Shown: positions 35,260 to 44,365 of the stretch, in pieces
Layout: the number at the start of each line of letters is the position of its first letter
Numbering within the stretch: position 1 is the stretch's first letter
Source of the DNA: Aminobacter carboxidus
GTDB lineage: Bacteria; Pseudomonadota; Alphaproteobacteria; Rhizobiales; Rhizobiaceae
Reading direction: 5' to 3'
Length of the DNA: 64,000 nucleotides
NCBI RefSeq assembly: GCF_014863355.1
Contig: NZ_JACZEP010000002.1
Coordinates: 372,001-436,000 of the forward strand
Program-made: the position numbers and the translations under genes
The notes under the pieces: model-generated
Seen by the model: only the letters and a program-made list of their open reading frames with translations
Told to the model about the DNA's origin: nothing
The model's database searches: none

Positions 35260-36066
35260 TCAGTCGGGCTTGGGCAATGCCGGGTCGAGCGGGCGCTTGC
35301 GCAGGAAGTTGCCGAGATTGCGGGGCGTGCGGGGATAGCTGGCGTTTTCGTATTTCGCCGGGTCGCGATAGACGCTGAGGGTCGAGGGGTCGCGGCGCGT
35401 GCCGCCCGGAATGGTACCCCAGCGGCCCGCATCGTACAGATCGACGAGGAAGGCATAGTCGTAACGGCAGAAGCGCAGCGCCTTGGCCAGCGCCGCCTGG
35501 GACAGGTCGGCAGGGCCAGCCGGGCGGCTGGAGACGTGGATATGCGGCATCGAGACGGTCTGGCCGACGATGTCGCTGATGTAGGCGGCGACCTGGTCTA
35601 CCTTCTCCAGCCGGAACACCCTGTCGAACAAGAACAGGTTGCTGCCGAGGAAATAGCGCGGCGAGGCGACGTGGAAGCGGACATCGTCTGAGATGCGGCA
35701 GTAGTCCTCGACCCTGAGGATGAAGGTCTCGAGATCGGGCTCGAGCGACAGGCCGAGTTGGCGCGCCATGTCGGAGTCGGCCTGGTCGCCGGTCAGGTTC
35801 CCGGCTTTGACGACACGGTCGAAATAGGCCGACAGCAGTCGCTCGACCGGATCCCTGACAATCGTGAACGGCTTGGCATCGGCGTTGTGCAGCGGCCGAA
35901 ACGGATCGACCAGACTGGTGCCGAGGTGGTGGTGGACGTCGTCATCGGGGTTTTCGAGCCCTTCGTGCTGGCCGGCAACCTGCATGAGCAGGTATTTGAC
36001 GCTGCTGCTGCCGCTTTTGGGCACGGGATAATAAGTGGCGTTGAAAAATCTCAGTCCTGTCGGCAT
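35260..36066 (-). CDS. Sulfotransferase family protein
   Basis: A 268-residue protein with sulfotransferase-like PAPS-binding elements: a 5' phosphosulfate-type loop YYPVPKSGSSSVKYLLMQ near the N terminus and a 3' phosphate-type FTIVRDPVERLLSAYFDRVV. This arrangement matches the sulfotransferase_2-like group acting on carbohydrates. The acceptor could be a surface polysaccharide or a Nod factor-like molecule, but no such genes are adjacent. ATG at 36066 is chosen over a longer frame with low-quality N-terminal sequence. Confidence 0.82.
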   Translation of the reverse strand: MPTGLRFFNATYYPVPKSGSSSVKYLLMQVAGQHEGLENPDDDVHHHLGTSLVDPFRPLHNADAKPFTIVRDPVERLLSAYFDRVVKAGNLTGDQADSDMARQLGLSLEPDLETFILRVEDYCRISDDVRFHVASPRYFLGSNLFLFDRVFRLEKVDQVAAYISDIVGQTVSMPHIHVSSRPAGPADLSQAALAKALRFCRYDYAFLVDLYDAGRWGTIPGGTRRDPSTLSVYRDPAKYENASYPRTPRNLGNFLRKRPLDPALPKPD

Positions 36067-36258
36067 CTGGCTCCTGGCTGTGGCTTGATGCGAAAAAGAA
36101 GCGCGACGTTGCCATACCGGCAGGGCGATGCCGGAACAGCGATTCGAACATTCAATGTTTCTAATGTGTCTATCGTTTGACGCCAAACCGGATCGGGGCC
36201 CGGGCGAGCCGGGCCCACGCAAGGGATGCTCAGGTCGACAGCGACGACGTTGCGCGTG

Positions 36259-36678
36259 TCAGGCGAAGAATGCCCGGATACGTGACCACATGCTGATCGC
36301 CGCGCGGACACGGCGGGCCGCACTTGCGCCCCTGACCGCATCGCCGAAATGGCAATAGCAAACGATGTTGTGCAACTGCCGGTCGGACAGGTCGAAGAAA
36401 CGCTTGGCCTCGCCGTAGCTGTCGTCGCCGAGGCCTGCTGCCCGGAAGGCAGGATCCTCGAATGCCACCGAGATGGGGGAGCCCGGTACCCGCATGGCGA
36501 GCCGTTCGGCGCGCGGGGCATATTCGGTGCCGGAAAGCGTGCCCAGGCGCCGGTCGGGCTGGTCTTCAAGCAGCCTCGCCCAGCGCTCGAGACGCTCGGT
36601 GCGCGTCATCGGCAAATAGGGGGTGAGCGGCTGGACGTCGGCGAAGGCTTGCAGTTGCTCGATGCTATGGTGCTTCAT
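36259..36678 (-). CDS. Hypothetical protein
   Basis: A 139-residue protein starting MKHHSIEQLQAFADVQPLTP. It is mostly helical, with Arg-rich stretches and one CYCHFGD segment near position 115; no signal peptide or transmembrane helix is visible. No family recognised. GGAGG lies 5 nt before the chosen ATG (36678). It stands alone and is followed by the sulfotransferase gene on the same strand after a 192-nt gap. Confidence 0.6.
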   Translation of the reverse strand: MKHHSIEQLQAFADVQPLTPYLPMTRTERLERWARLLEDQPDRRLGTLSGTEYAPRAERLAMRVPGSPISVAFEDPAFRAAGLGDDSYGEAKRFFDLSDRQLHNIVCYCHFGDAVRGASAARRVRAAISMWSRIRAFFA

Positions 36679-36764
36679 CGCTGCCTCCATTAGGTTTGTC
36701 TAATATTGAAAACTATGGCGCTGCCGCCTCTGCGGCAAGCCTGTTTTGACCCCGCAACGGAAAA

Positions 36765-36786
36765 ACCCCGCCCAGTGGGGCGGGGT
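36765..36786 (-). terminator. Terminator of the DUF1344 gene
   Basis: Read on the minus strand, a 9-bp ACCCCGCCC/GGGCGGGGT stem (36765-36773 with 36778-36786) is followed by TTTTTCC. It lies 27 nt past the stop of the DUF1344 gene. Confidence 0.85.
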
Positions 36787-36813
36787 CCTTTTCATGTCCG
36801 TAAGATGGACGGG

Positions 36814-37065
36814 TTACATCGCCGATGTCATCACCGCCGTGACCTTGGTTGCGTCATCGTCGGCAACCGTGATCGATACCTTCATGCCTGCCGCCAGATC
36901 GGCCGGCAGCGCGACATCAGCAGGAACGGTGTAGGTCTTGCCGTCTTCCAGCGTGATGACCCGGGTGTCCTTGTTGAACTCCTTGACCACGCCATCGGCC
37001 GAAGCAGCCCATGCTGCGCCTGCCATCAGTGCTGCGGCTCCCAAAGCCAAAATGAGCTTTCTCAT
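36814..37065 (-). CDS. DUF1344 secreted protein
   Basis: An 83-residue protein with a signal peptide (MRKLILALGAAALMAGAAWA) and a mature part SADGVVKEFNKDTRVITLED-GKTYTVPADV typical of DUF1344, a small OB-like periplasmic domain common in Rhizobiales. ATG at 37065 follows GGAG with 8-nt spacing. Function unknown. It is monocistronic with its own terminator. Confidence 0.87.
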   Translation of the reverse strand: MRKLILALGAAALMAGAAWAASADGVVKEFNKDTRVITLEDGKTYTVPADVALPADLAAGMKVSITVADDDATKVTAVMTSAM

Positions 37066-37317
37066 TCTGATTCTCCTGGTTTGAGTCCCTTCCGGCAAAA
37101 CCAACGCCAAAGCGGTGGGATGGTTGCATCAAAAATACCGCTGCCGGACGGCTGCGGCGAGGCTTTCCCGGGACGCGACGAGGCGGTCGCGTGCCTGCCA
37201 TGTGAACAATGGCTTAACCTTAATGCCGCCTTAACCTTCGCCCCGATAGTCTGACGACCGAATCTGCCCGTGATGCGTCCGCATGCGGGCCACGGCATCA
37301 ATGGACGGGGACGAGGC

Positions 37318-39975
37318 ATGCGTTCTGGGGTTTCCTCACCGCTCGCGCTGACCGAGACGGGGCACGGCATTCAGGCATTCGCGCGACGGCAAGCAGGCCG
37401 CGCGGCGGGTCTGTGCCTGTTCGCCCTTGTCGCCTTCGGGCTCGCGGCGCTTGGCACCTGGAATGTCGCCGATCCAAGCTTCAGCCATGCCACCGACAAT
37501 CCTGTCACCAACGCCATGGGTTATCCGGGCGCGGTGTTCGCCGATCTGGCGATGCAGTTTTTTGGGCTGGCTTCGGTTGCTGCCCTGATGCCGGCGGTGT
37601 TCTGGGGCGTGCTGTTCGTGACGGCGCGCGGCGTCGACCGCATGCCCAAGCGCGGCCTTGTCTGGTTCGGCTCGGCACTGCTTGGTGCCGCGATCGCCGG
37701 CTGTGTCGGTGCGCCGCCGACCTGGCCGCTGCCGACCGGTCTCGGCGGTGTGTTCGGCGACATGGTGCTCAAGGTGCCGGGACTGTTCATCGGCGGTTAT
37801 CCAACCGGGCTGATCGCCACCGTCATCGGCGTGCTGCTGATCGCACCGGCGATCTGGCTGTTTGCCTTCGGTGCTGGCCTGCTCAACCGCGAAAACGGCT
37901 TTGCGGTGGTCAATCCCAAGCCCAAGCCCGACATGCGCGAGCAGGATTTCGCCAGCTTCGACGATGAGGACGAGGACGAAAACGAAGGTGTGCTGGCGCT
38001 TGGCGCCATCACCCACTGGTGGCTGTCGGCCAAGGCCTGGATGCGCCGCCGCGCCGCCAAGCGCCGCGAGCTGGAGGGCTACGACATGCCGCCGGTGAAG
38101 CGCGAGAGCGCGTGGCGGCAAGCGGCCGAGCGCGTCGAATCGGCCGAGCGCGCCGAACAGCGCGTCACGACAGGCGGCCGTGCCCGGGTCGAGCCCGAAT
38201 TCTTCGCCCAGATGGTGTCGCAGGAGCGCGCCGTCTCGATCGACCCCGACGACCAGGATGTCTTTGGCGACGACGACATGGACATGCCGGCGGAACCGCG
38301 CCGCGGCGCCAACGCCCAGGTGCAGAATTTCCGCTCACCGGCGAACGGGGCACCGCCCGCCGCACGGGTCGAAGCACCAGCACCTAGGCCGGCACCGGGC
38401 GCCCGCGTCCAGCGCGAGGCGCAGACGACGCTGATCGGCGCCGAGACCTTCGAGATGCCGTCGCTGCATTTCCTGGCCGAGCCCAAGAACGTGGTGCGCG
38501 ACGCGTCGCTGTCCAAGGACGCCCTCGAACAGAACGCGCGCCTGCTCGAAGGCGTGCTCGAGGACTTTGGCGTCAAGGGCGAAATCATCCATGTCCGGCC
38601 CGGCCCGGTCGTAACCCTGTACGAGCTCGAGCCGGCACCCGGCATCAAGTCGTCGCGCGTCATCGGCCTTGCCGACGACATCGCGCGTTCGATGAGCGCG
38701 ATCGCCGCCCGCGTCGCGGTTGTTCCGGGACGCAACGCCATCGGCATCGAACTGCCCAACGCCAAGCGCGAAACCGTCTATCTCCGCGAGATCCTGGCAA
38801 GCCGCGACTTCGAGACGACCAAGTCGAAGCTGGCGCTGGCGCTCGGCAAGACGATCAACGGCGAGGCGGTCATAGTCGACATCGCCAAGATGCCGCACGT
38901 GCTGGTCGCGGGCACCACCGGCTCGGGAAAGTCGGTGGCGATCAACACCATGATCCTGTCGCTGCTCTATCGCATGACGCCGCAGGAATGCCGCCTGATC
39001 ATGATCGATCCGAAGATGCTCGAACTTTCGGTCTATGACGGCATCCCGCATCTGCTGACGCCTGTCGTCACCGACCCGAAGAAGGCGGTGGTGGCGCTGA
39101 AGTGGACGGTGCGGGAGATGGAAGACCGCTATCGCAAGATGTCCAAGGTCGGCGTGCGCAACATCGACGGCTTCAACGCGCGTGTCAGCCAGGCGGAGAA
39201 GAAGGGCGAGCAGATCTCGCGCACGGTACAGACCGGCTTCGACCGCCAGACCGGCGAAGCGATCTACGAGACCGAAAATCTCGATCTGGCGCCGCTGCCC
39301 TACATCGTCGTCATCATCGACGAAATGGCCGACCTGATGATGGTCGCCGGCAAGGATATCGAAGGCGCCGTCCAGCGGCTGGCGCAGATGGCCCGTGCCG
39401 CCGGCATCCACGTCATCATGGCGACCCAGCGCCCGTCGGTCGACGTCATCACCGGCACCATCAAGGCCAACTTCCCGACCCGCATCTCGTTCCAGGTGAC
39501 GTCGAAGATCGACAGCCGCACCATCCTGGGCGAGCAGGGCGCTGAGCAACTGCTCGGCATGGGCGACATGCTCTATATGGCCGGCGGTGGCCGCATCCAG
39601 CGTGTCCACGGCCCGTTCGTCGCCGACGAGGAGGTCGAGAAGGTCGTCGCCCATCTCAAGCTGCAGGGCGTGCCGGAATATCTCGACGCGATCACCGAGG
39701 ACGATGGCGAAGACGACGACGAGCCGTCGGGCAAGGGCGGCGGCAATGGCGGTGGCGGCAACTTCGAGGATTCGGACGATCCCTACGACCAGGCGGTGGC
39801 CGTGGTGCTGCGCGACGGCAAGGCCTCGACCAGCTACATCCAGCGCCGGCTCGGCATCGGCTACAACCGCGCCGCCTCGATCATCGAACGGATGGAGCAG
39901 GAAGGCATCGTGGGTGCTGCCAACCATGCCGGCAAGCGCGAAATTCTGGTGCCGACAGAAGACGACAAGATGTAG
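37318..39975 (+). CDS. ftsK: DNA translocase FtsK
   Basis: An 885-residue septal DNA translocase. Residues 1 to about 210 hold four transmembrane helices; a Pro/charged linker reaches about residue 390; the alpha and RecA-like motor domains follow with Walker A GTTGSGKS (residues 532-539) and Walker [12 protein letters not shown], then the [13 protein letters not shown] motif. The C-terminal gamma winged helix ([20 protein letters not shown]) reads KOPS-like sequences and activates XerCD, and xerC lies in this window. The linker is short compared with E. coli FtsK. ATG at 37318 is chosen over an upstream ATG at 37270. Confidence 0.95.
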   Translation: MRSGVSSPLALTETGHGIQAFARRQAGRAAGLCLFALVAFGLAALGTWNVADPSFSHATDNPVTNAMGYPGAVFADLAMQFFGLASVAALMPAVFWGVLFVTARGVDRMPKRGLVWFGSALLGAAIAGCVGAPPTWPLPTGLGGVFGDMVLKVPGLFIGGYPTGLIATVIGVLLIAPAIWLFAFGAGLLNRENGFAVVNPKPKPDMREQDFASFDDEDEDENEGVLALGAITHWWLSAKAWMRRRAAKRRELEGYDMPPVKRESAWRQAAERVESAERAEQRVTTGGRARVEPEFFAQMVSQERAVSIDPDDQDVFGDDDMDMPAEPRRGANAQVQNFRSPANGAPPAARVEAPAPRPAPGARVQREAQTTLIGAETFEMPSLHFLAEPKNVVRDASLSKDALEQNARLLEGVLEDFGVKGEIIHVRPGPVVTLYELEPAPGIKSSRVIGLADDIARSMSAIAARVAVVPGRNAIGIELPNAKRETVYLREILASRDFETTKSKLALALGKTINGEAVIVDIAKMPHVLVAGTTGSGKSVAINTMILSLLYRMTPQECRLIMIDPKMLELSVYDGIPHLLTPVVTDPKKAVVALKWTVREMEDRYRKMSKVGVRNIDGFNARVSQAEKKGEQISRTVQTGFDRQTGEAIYETENLDLAPLPYIVVIIDEMADLMMVAGKDIEGAVQRLAQMARAAGIHVIMATQRPSVDVITGTIKANFPTRISFQVTSKIDSRTILGEQGAEQLLGMGDMLYMAGGGRIQRVHGPFVADEEVEKVVAHLKLQGVPEYLDAITEDDGEDDDEPSGKGGGNGGGGNFEDSDDPYDQAVAVVLRDGKASTSYIQRRLGIGYNRAASIIERMEQEGIVGAANHAGKREILVPTEDDKM

Positions 39976-40093
39976 GATAGGGGAACCAGCGATCACGTTT
40001 TCGCGTTCAAGGCGCGAGGCCGTGAACCATGTCAAACTTCAGCCCTACTAAGTGCCGATACAACCGTCGAACTGGAATGAGAGAGTAACCGGC

Positions 40094-40753
40094 ATGAACG
40101 ACGACATCCGCACCCCGACCCGCCGACGCCTGCTCGGCTTCGCGGCCGCGATCGCGCTGAGCGCGACGCCGCTGATTGGTCTCAACGGCCCGGCCCAGGC
40201 ACAAGGCTCCGATGCCGCCCAGCGCATCGCCGACCACTTCTCGAGCGTGCGCTCGATGTCGGGCGAGTTCGTGCAGTTTGGCCCGCGCGGCGAGCAGACG
40301 GGCGGCAAGTTCTTCCTACAACGCCCCGGCAAGATCCGCTTCAACTACGAGGCGCCGTCCAATTTCAAGGTCATCTCCGACGGCCAGTCGGTGGTCATCC
40401 TGAACTCGAAGATGCGTACCTCCGACCTCTATCCGCTGTCCAAGACGCCGTTGAAGCTGTTGCTTGACGAACGTATCGACCTCAGCGGCAACAAGGTCAG
40501 GAGCGTCACCGAAGAGGACGACCTGACCACCATCAAACTGTCCGACAAGCAGGTTTTCGGCAACTCGACCATCACCATGATGTTCGACCCCAAGACCTAT
40601 GAGCTGCGCCAGTGGACGATCACCGACGCGCAGGGCAAGGACACCACCGTGATGGTGTTCAACGTCAAGCAGGGCGGTTCCTTCCCCGGCGATACCTTCA
40701 AGATCGACTACAAGCTCAACCGCGAGCTGAACGCGCAAAAGAAGAACGACTAA
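40094..40753 (+). CDS. LolA-like outer-membrane lipoprotein carrier
   Basis: A 219-residue periplasmic protein with a Tat-like or Sec signal peptide (TRRRLLGFAAAIALSATPLI). The mature domain has FSSVRSMSGEFVQFGPRGEQ, then GGKFFLQRPGKIRFNYEAP and VVILNSKMRTSDLYPLSKTP, a typical LolA beta-strand order. It would carry lipoproteins from LolCDE to the outer membrane. The RRR-LL start hints at Tat export, unusual for LolA. Follows ftsK with a 118-nt gap, the same order seen in many alphaproteobacteria. Confidence 0.88.
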   Translation: MNDDIRTPTRRRLLGFAAAIALSATPLIGLNGPAQAQGSDAAQRIADHFSSVRSMSGEFVQFGPRGEQTGGKFFLQRPGKIRFNYEAPSNFKVISDGQSVVILNSKMRTSDLYPLSKTPLKLLLDERIDLSGNKVRSVTEEDDLTTIKLSDKQVFGNSTITMMFDPKTYELRQWTITDAQGKDTTVMVFNVKQGGSFPGDTFKIDYKLNRELNAQKKND

Positions 40754-40942
40754 GAGGCCGCTCGCTAGCTCCAACCTGCCGGTCATCTGACGCGGCAGGG
40801 CGAGTATCAGGCAGCGTGTTGCGTTGAACCTGCGCGGCTTAGTTGTGGACATCGGCGGCGCGAGCGCCGCTTCAGGCATCGCGCCTTGTCATCGCGGGGC
40901 CATGCTGGCAGGTTCCGCCGCAACTTCGTGCCGGAACTCGCC

Positions 40943-41749
40943 ATGCCCTTTTCCATCGCCACCTGGAACATCAACTCCGTTCGCCTGCGCATGCCGCTGG
41001 TCGAGCGGCTGCTCGCCGAATACGCGCCCGACGTGCTGTGCCTGCAGGAAACCAAGTGCCCGGACGACCAGTTTCCGTCGGCGGCGTTCCGCAAGATCGG
41101 CTACGAGCACATCGCCTTCCACGGCCAGAAGGGCTACCACGGCGTCGCCACGGTGGCGCGGCGCCCGCTGGAGATCGTGGAGAAGCGGCGCTTCTGCGAG
41201 ATCGACGACAGCCGGCACCTGTCGGTTCGGTTCGATGCCGGCGGCAAGAAGGTCGTGTTGCATAATTTCTACGTTCCGGCCGGCGGCGACGAACCCGACG
41301 TCGAGATCAACCCGAAATTCCGCCACAAGCTGGGCTTCGTTTCGGAAATGAACGCAATCCGCGCCGACCATGACGAGAACTCGGCCTCGGTGCTGGTCGG
41401 CGACCTCAACATTGCGCCGCTGGAGCACGACGTCTGGTCGCACAAGCAGCTGCTCAACGTCGTCAGCCATACACCGGTCGAGACCGAGAATTTCGAAGCG
41501 ATGCGCAAGGCTGGCGAATGGGTCGACCTGATGCGGCTCAACGTGCCCGACGACCAGAAGATCTACACCTGGTGGAGTTATCGGGCCAAGGACTGGGAGA
41601 CCTCCAACCGCGGCCGCCGGCTCGACCATGTCTGGTCGTCGGCAAATCTCGCGCCAAGGCTGACGGGCATCGAAATCCTGAGTGCCGCACGCGGCTGGGA
41701 GCGGCCGTCGGATCACGTGCCTGTCATCGCGCGGTTTGATCTGGACTGA
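40943..41749 (+). CDS. xthA: Exodeoxyribonuclease III
   Basis: A 268-residue AP endonuclease/3'-exonuclease of base-excision repair. Catalytic motifs are WNINSVRLR, LCLQETKCPDDQFP, VGDLNIAPLEHDVW, RLDHVW and the C-terminal SDHVPVIARF with the active-site His. ATG at 40943 (MPFSIATWNINS) is chosen; a longer frame from 40886 has no family support. The ftsK-lolA-xth order is a common alphaproteobacterial arrangement. Confidence 0.94.
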   Translation: MPFSIATWNINSVRLRMPLVERLLAEYAPDVLCLQETKCPDDQFPSAAFRKIGYEHIAFHGQKGYHGVATVARRPLEIVEKRRFCEIDDSRHLSVRFDAGGKKVVLHNFYVPAGGDEPDVEINPKFRHKLGFVSEMNAIRADHDENSASVLVGDLNIAPLEHDVWSHKQLLNVVSHTPVETENFEAMRKAGEWVDLMRLNVPDDQKIYTWWSYRAKDWETSNRGRRLDHVWSSANLAPRLTGIEILSAARGWERPSDHVPVIARFDLD

Positions 41750-41896
41750 GAAGCAGGTGAGGCCACTCCATTGGCCCGACTATCTGTGAGCTCAGCCTTG
41801 CCGTGACGCTGCAAACCTAGCAGCAAAGGGCAAACCGGATTCGATGCAAATCGGAGGCGGGAACCGGCGCTCGCCCAGAAGCGAGGCCGACTGCCG

Positions 41897-42352
41897 CTAC
41901 TTCCCGAATCTCGGCGCCAGGCTTTCGATGCGGGCGAGCATGTCCTGGAGGTCTTCGAGAATGTGCTGGTGCAGCCGGGCAGCGGCCTCGGGATATTCCT
42001 CGAGGATGCGGTGGAACATTTTGCGGTTGAGCCTGATGATTTCCGAATCGATGGCCGCGGCCGCACTGGTCAGGCGCCTGGTGTCGGCGATGAGGGCGAG
42101 CTCGCCGAGCATCGAGCCGGGACCGGCAGTGCCAACTTCGGCGCGCACGCCGTCAACCTCGCGATAAAGCGCTATACGTCCCGATATCACGACATAGGCC
42201 GAATCGGCCTCGTCGTCCTCGCGGTAGAGCTTGCGATCGGCGGGGAGGTTCACATTCTCCGCACCGAAAGCCAGCAAACGCAGCTGTTCTTGTGTGAAGC
42301 CCTCAAACAGCCTCACGCCGGACAGGATGCGGATGTCGTCATCCAGCGCCAT
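41897..42352 (-). CDS. Stand-alone cyclic nucleotide-binding protein
   Basis: A 151-residue protein that is almost only a cNMP-binding beta-roll (LFEGFTQEQLRLLAFGAENV, DDEADSAYVVISGRIALYRE, GPGSMLGELALIADTRR). The phosphate-binding cassette has the GELAL core but the expected following Arg is displaced (IADTRRLTSA contains Arg-Arg). The C-terminal helix is short and no HTH follows, so it is not a Crp-type activator; it may act as a sensor that binds another protein. A partner is not evident. Confidence 0.82.
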   Translation of the reverse strand: MALDDDIRILSGVRLFEGFTQEQLRLLAFGAENVNLPADRKLYREDDEADSAYVVISGRIALYREVDGVRAEVGTAGPGSMLGELALIADTRRLTSAAAAIDSEIIRLNRKMFHRILEEYPEAAARLHQHILEDLQDMLARIESLAPRFGK

Positions 42353-42437
42353 TATGTCCCCGACTTCTCAGACTGGCTCCCCTCCCTGTTGTTAGCCGGT
42401 TCCCCGTTCCAAACTAACAACATAATCCGCTTATCCC

Positions 42438-42463
42438 CCCGAAAACCAAAGTCGATTTTCGGG
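42438..42463. other. 8-bp inverted repeat after cenR
   Basis: CCCGAAAA (42438-42445) pairs with TTTTCGGG (42456-42463) around a 10-nt loop, 18 nt beyond the cenR stop. No T-tract on the minus strand, so it is a weak terminator candidate or an operator. Confidence 0.4.
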
Positions 42464-42480
42464 CCGATTCAGCAAACCAG

Positions 42481-43164
42481 TCAGGGGACCAGCTTGTATC
42501 CGCCGCTTTCTGTCACAAGAATTTCCGCATTGGAAGGATCGCGCTCGATCTTCTGGCGGAGCCGGTAGACATGGGTTTCCAGCGTGTGGGTCGTGACTCC
42601 CGAATTGTAGCCCCAGACTTCCTCGAGAAGGACGTCGCGGGTCACCACTTTCTGGTCGGCGCGGTAGAGGTACTTGATGATCGAGGCTTCCTTCTCCGTC
42701 AGCCTGACTTTGCCGCCACGCGCGTCGATGAGCAGCTTCTGGCTCGGCTTGAAGGTGTAGGGCCCGACCGAAAAGGTGGCGTCCTCGCTCTGCTCGTGCT
42801 GGCGCAGCTGGGCGCGGATGCGCGCGAGCAGGACAGCGAAGCGGAACGGCTTGGTGACATAGTCGTTGGCGCCGGCCTCGAGGCCGAGGATGGTGTCGGA
42901 ATCGGTGTCATGGCCGGTCAGCATGATGATCGGCGCCTTGTAGCCGCCCTTGCGCAGGATCTTCACCGCCTCGCGCCCATCCATGTCGGGCAAGCCGACA
43001 TCCATGATCAGCAGGTCGATGAGGCCGGCGCGCGCCGCGTTGACGCCCTTGGCGGCGGTCGCTTCCTCAAGGACTTCGAACTCCTCGTAGAGCGCCAGCT
43101 GTTCGACCAGCGTGCTGCGCAGATCGTCGTCATCGTCGACGATGAGGATGGTGCGTGAGGTCAT
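42481..43164 (-). CDS. cenR: OmpR-family response regulator CenR
   Basis: A 227-residue response regulator. The receiver domain starts TILIVDDDDDLRSTLVEQLA, with phospho-acceptor Asp55 (LIMDVGLPDMDG) and the conserved Thr/Lys in MLTGHDTDSD and VTKPFRFA. The winged helix has GGKVRLTEKEASIIKYLY and VWGYNSGVTTHTLETHVYRL. The whole sequence closely recalls CenR of Caulobacter and relatives, an essential regulator of the cell envelope. Its kinase CenK is not adjacent. Confidence 0.82.
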   Translation of the reverse strand: MTSRTILIVDDDDDLRSTLVEQLALYEEFEVLEEATAAKGVNAARAGLIDLLIMDVGLPDMDGREAVKILRKGGYKAPIIMLTGHDTDSDTILGLEAGANDYVTKPFRFAVLLARIRAQLRQHEQSEDATFSVGPYTFKPSQKLLIDARGGKVRLTEKEASIIKYLYRADQKVVTRDVLLEEVWGYNSGVTTHTLETHVYRLRQKIERDPSNAEILVTESGGYKLVP

Positions 43165-43312
43165 GGATCAATCCGTTGTTTCAAAATCAGTATTCAGTTG
43201 ACCGCGGCAATCGAATGCGGAAGCTGGTCGCCACAACTTTCAGCGGTAGTGATTTGTTCCGCAAGGCGATCATACAAGAAAAATCAAAGGCGTAATTGGG
43301 GCGGGCGCATTT

Positions 43313-43843
43313 TTGCGAAATGGCATTTCGACAATTGTCGTGCGGGCCAAGCCCGGCGACCCGACCAAGGGGCTGATGCAGGTCGGCGGGCTGGTGTTTC
43401 CCTGCGCGCTCGGGCGCGGCGGCATTACCGCAAACAAGCGCGAGGGTGATGGTGGCACGCCGCTGGCCGCAATGCGCCTGTTGTCGGGCTATTTTCGCCG
43501 CGACCAGTTCGTGGCGGGGCGAAGCCGCTTGCCGATGAGCCCGATCAGCGCCGATCTCGGCTGGTGCGAGGTGCCAGACGACCGCAACTACAACAGGCCG
43601 GTGAAGATTCCTTATGGCGCAAGCCATGAGCGGATGAAGCGCGACGACGCGCTCTACGACGCCTGCCTGGTGCTCGACTGGAACATCCGGCCCAGGCTGC
43701 GCGGGCGCGGTAGCGCGATCTTCTTTCATCTGGCGCGGCCGGGCTTCACGCCGACACAAGGCTGCGTCGCGGTGACGGCAAGGGTGATGGCGCGGCTTTT
43801 GCCGCAGCTGTCACGCCGCACGGTGCTGAAGGTGGTGCGCTAG
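43313..43843 (+). CDS. L,D-transpeptidase (YkuD/ErfK) family protein
   Basis: A 176-residue protein of the ErfK/YbiS/YcfS family. The active-site region reads FFHLARPGFTPTQGCVAVT, with a His and the nucleophile Cys in TQGCV, in place of the SHGC motif of other branches. These enzymes form 3-3 peptidoglycan crosslinks or attach proteins. No signal peptide is visible, so export would need another route. The start is TTG at 43313 because no ATG fits; it may begin slightly later. Confidence 0.78.
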   Translation: MRNGISTIVVRAKPGDPTKGLMQVGGLVFPCALGRGGITANKREGDGGTPLAAMRLLSGYFRRDQFVAGRSRLPMSPISADLGWCEVPDDRNYNRPVKIPYGASHERMKRDDALYDACLVLDWNIRPRLRGRGSAIFFHLARPGFTPTQGCVAVTARVMARLLPQLSRRTVLKVVR

Positions 43844-43982
43844 CCGCGTCGCCAGGATCGCGGTCCGGTTTCGGAAGGGACCGTATCGGTGGGCCCAGGC
43901 GCTGCAAAGAAAGCGGCCCGAAGATCGGGAGACATGATCCTCGGGCCGAGCGTGCTCCCAGAGTGAGCTTGGGAGATGGGGG

Positions 43983-44231
43983 TCAGCGATGGTTGTGCCG
44001 GCGCGGCTGCTGCCAGCCGATGTCGAGCAGGCCGAGGCGGCCGAGATCGGCGTCGATGGCCTTGGCGATGTCCGTGCTGGCGATGCCGGTGTCGCGGCGA
44101 TAGTGCTCGGACAGGTCAGCCGCATCTTGCACCGGCACGTTGAGCGCCGCTTTCATGTGGCGAAACCAATCGAAAACCGGCTGCAGCCGGGACGGCTGGA
44201 CATAGGTGGTTCTGAAGACAGCGGTAGACAT
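43983..44231 (-). CDS. Hypothetical protein (82 residues), LysR neighbour
   Basis: An 82-residue protein starting MSTAVFRTTYVQPSRLQPVF, with an aromatic helix FDWFRHMKAALNVPVQ and a C-terminal IDADLGRLGLLDIGWQQPRR. The terminal LGLLDIGW-type ending is shared with small DUF1127-like proteins of rhizobia, but the YjiS core is not clear. It is divergent from the LysR gene and is the most likely target of that regulator. Function unknown. Confidence 0.68.
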   Translation of the reverse strand: MSTAVFRTTYVQPSRLQPVFDWFRHMKAALNVPVQDAADLSEHYRRDTGIASTDIAKAIDADLGRLGLLDIGWQQPRRHNHR

Positions 44232-44255
44232 GGTCGGTTCCGTTTCGTCCGGACA

Positions 44256-44270
44256 TCAAATCCGGTTTGA
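44256..44270. promoter_or_regulatory. Candidate LysR-type operator
   Basis: TCAAATCCGGTTTGA is a perfect inverted repeat with 5-bp arms and a 5-bp centre, of the type LysR regulators bind. It lies 25 nt upstream of the small minus-strand gene and 96 nt upstream of the LysR gene. Confidence 0.55.
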
Positions 44271-44365
44271 CATTGGTTGAACTGGGCTCATGATGCTGCT
44301 TTGAAAGGCAAAAGAGAAACGAGTAGTTCTTTCTCGACCTTCAAGCCAAATTTGAAGATCCGGCA

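Noticed and set aside
38335-40035. 566-residue minus-strand frame opposite ftsK
   Set aside because: Composition (His/Asp/Val-rich) is typical of antisense to GC-rich genes and it covers the FtsK motor domain.
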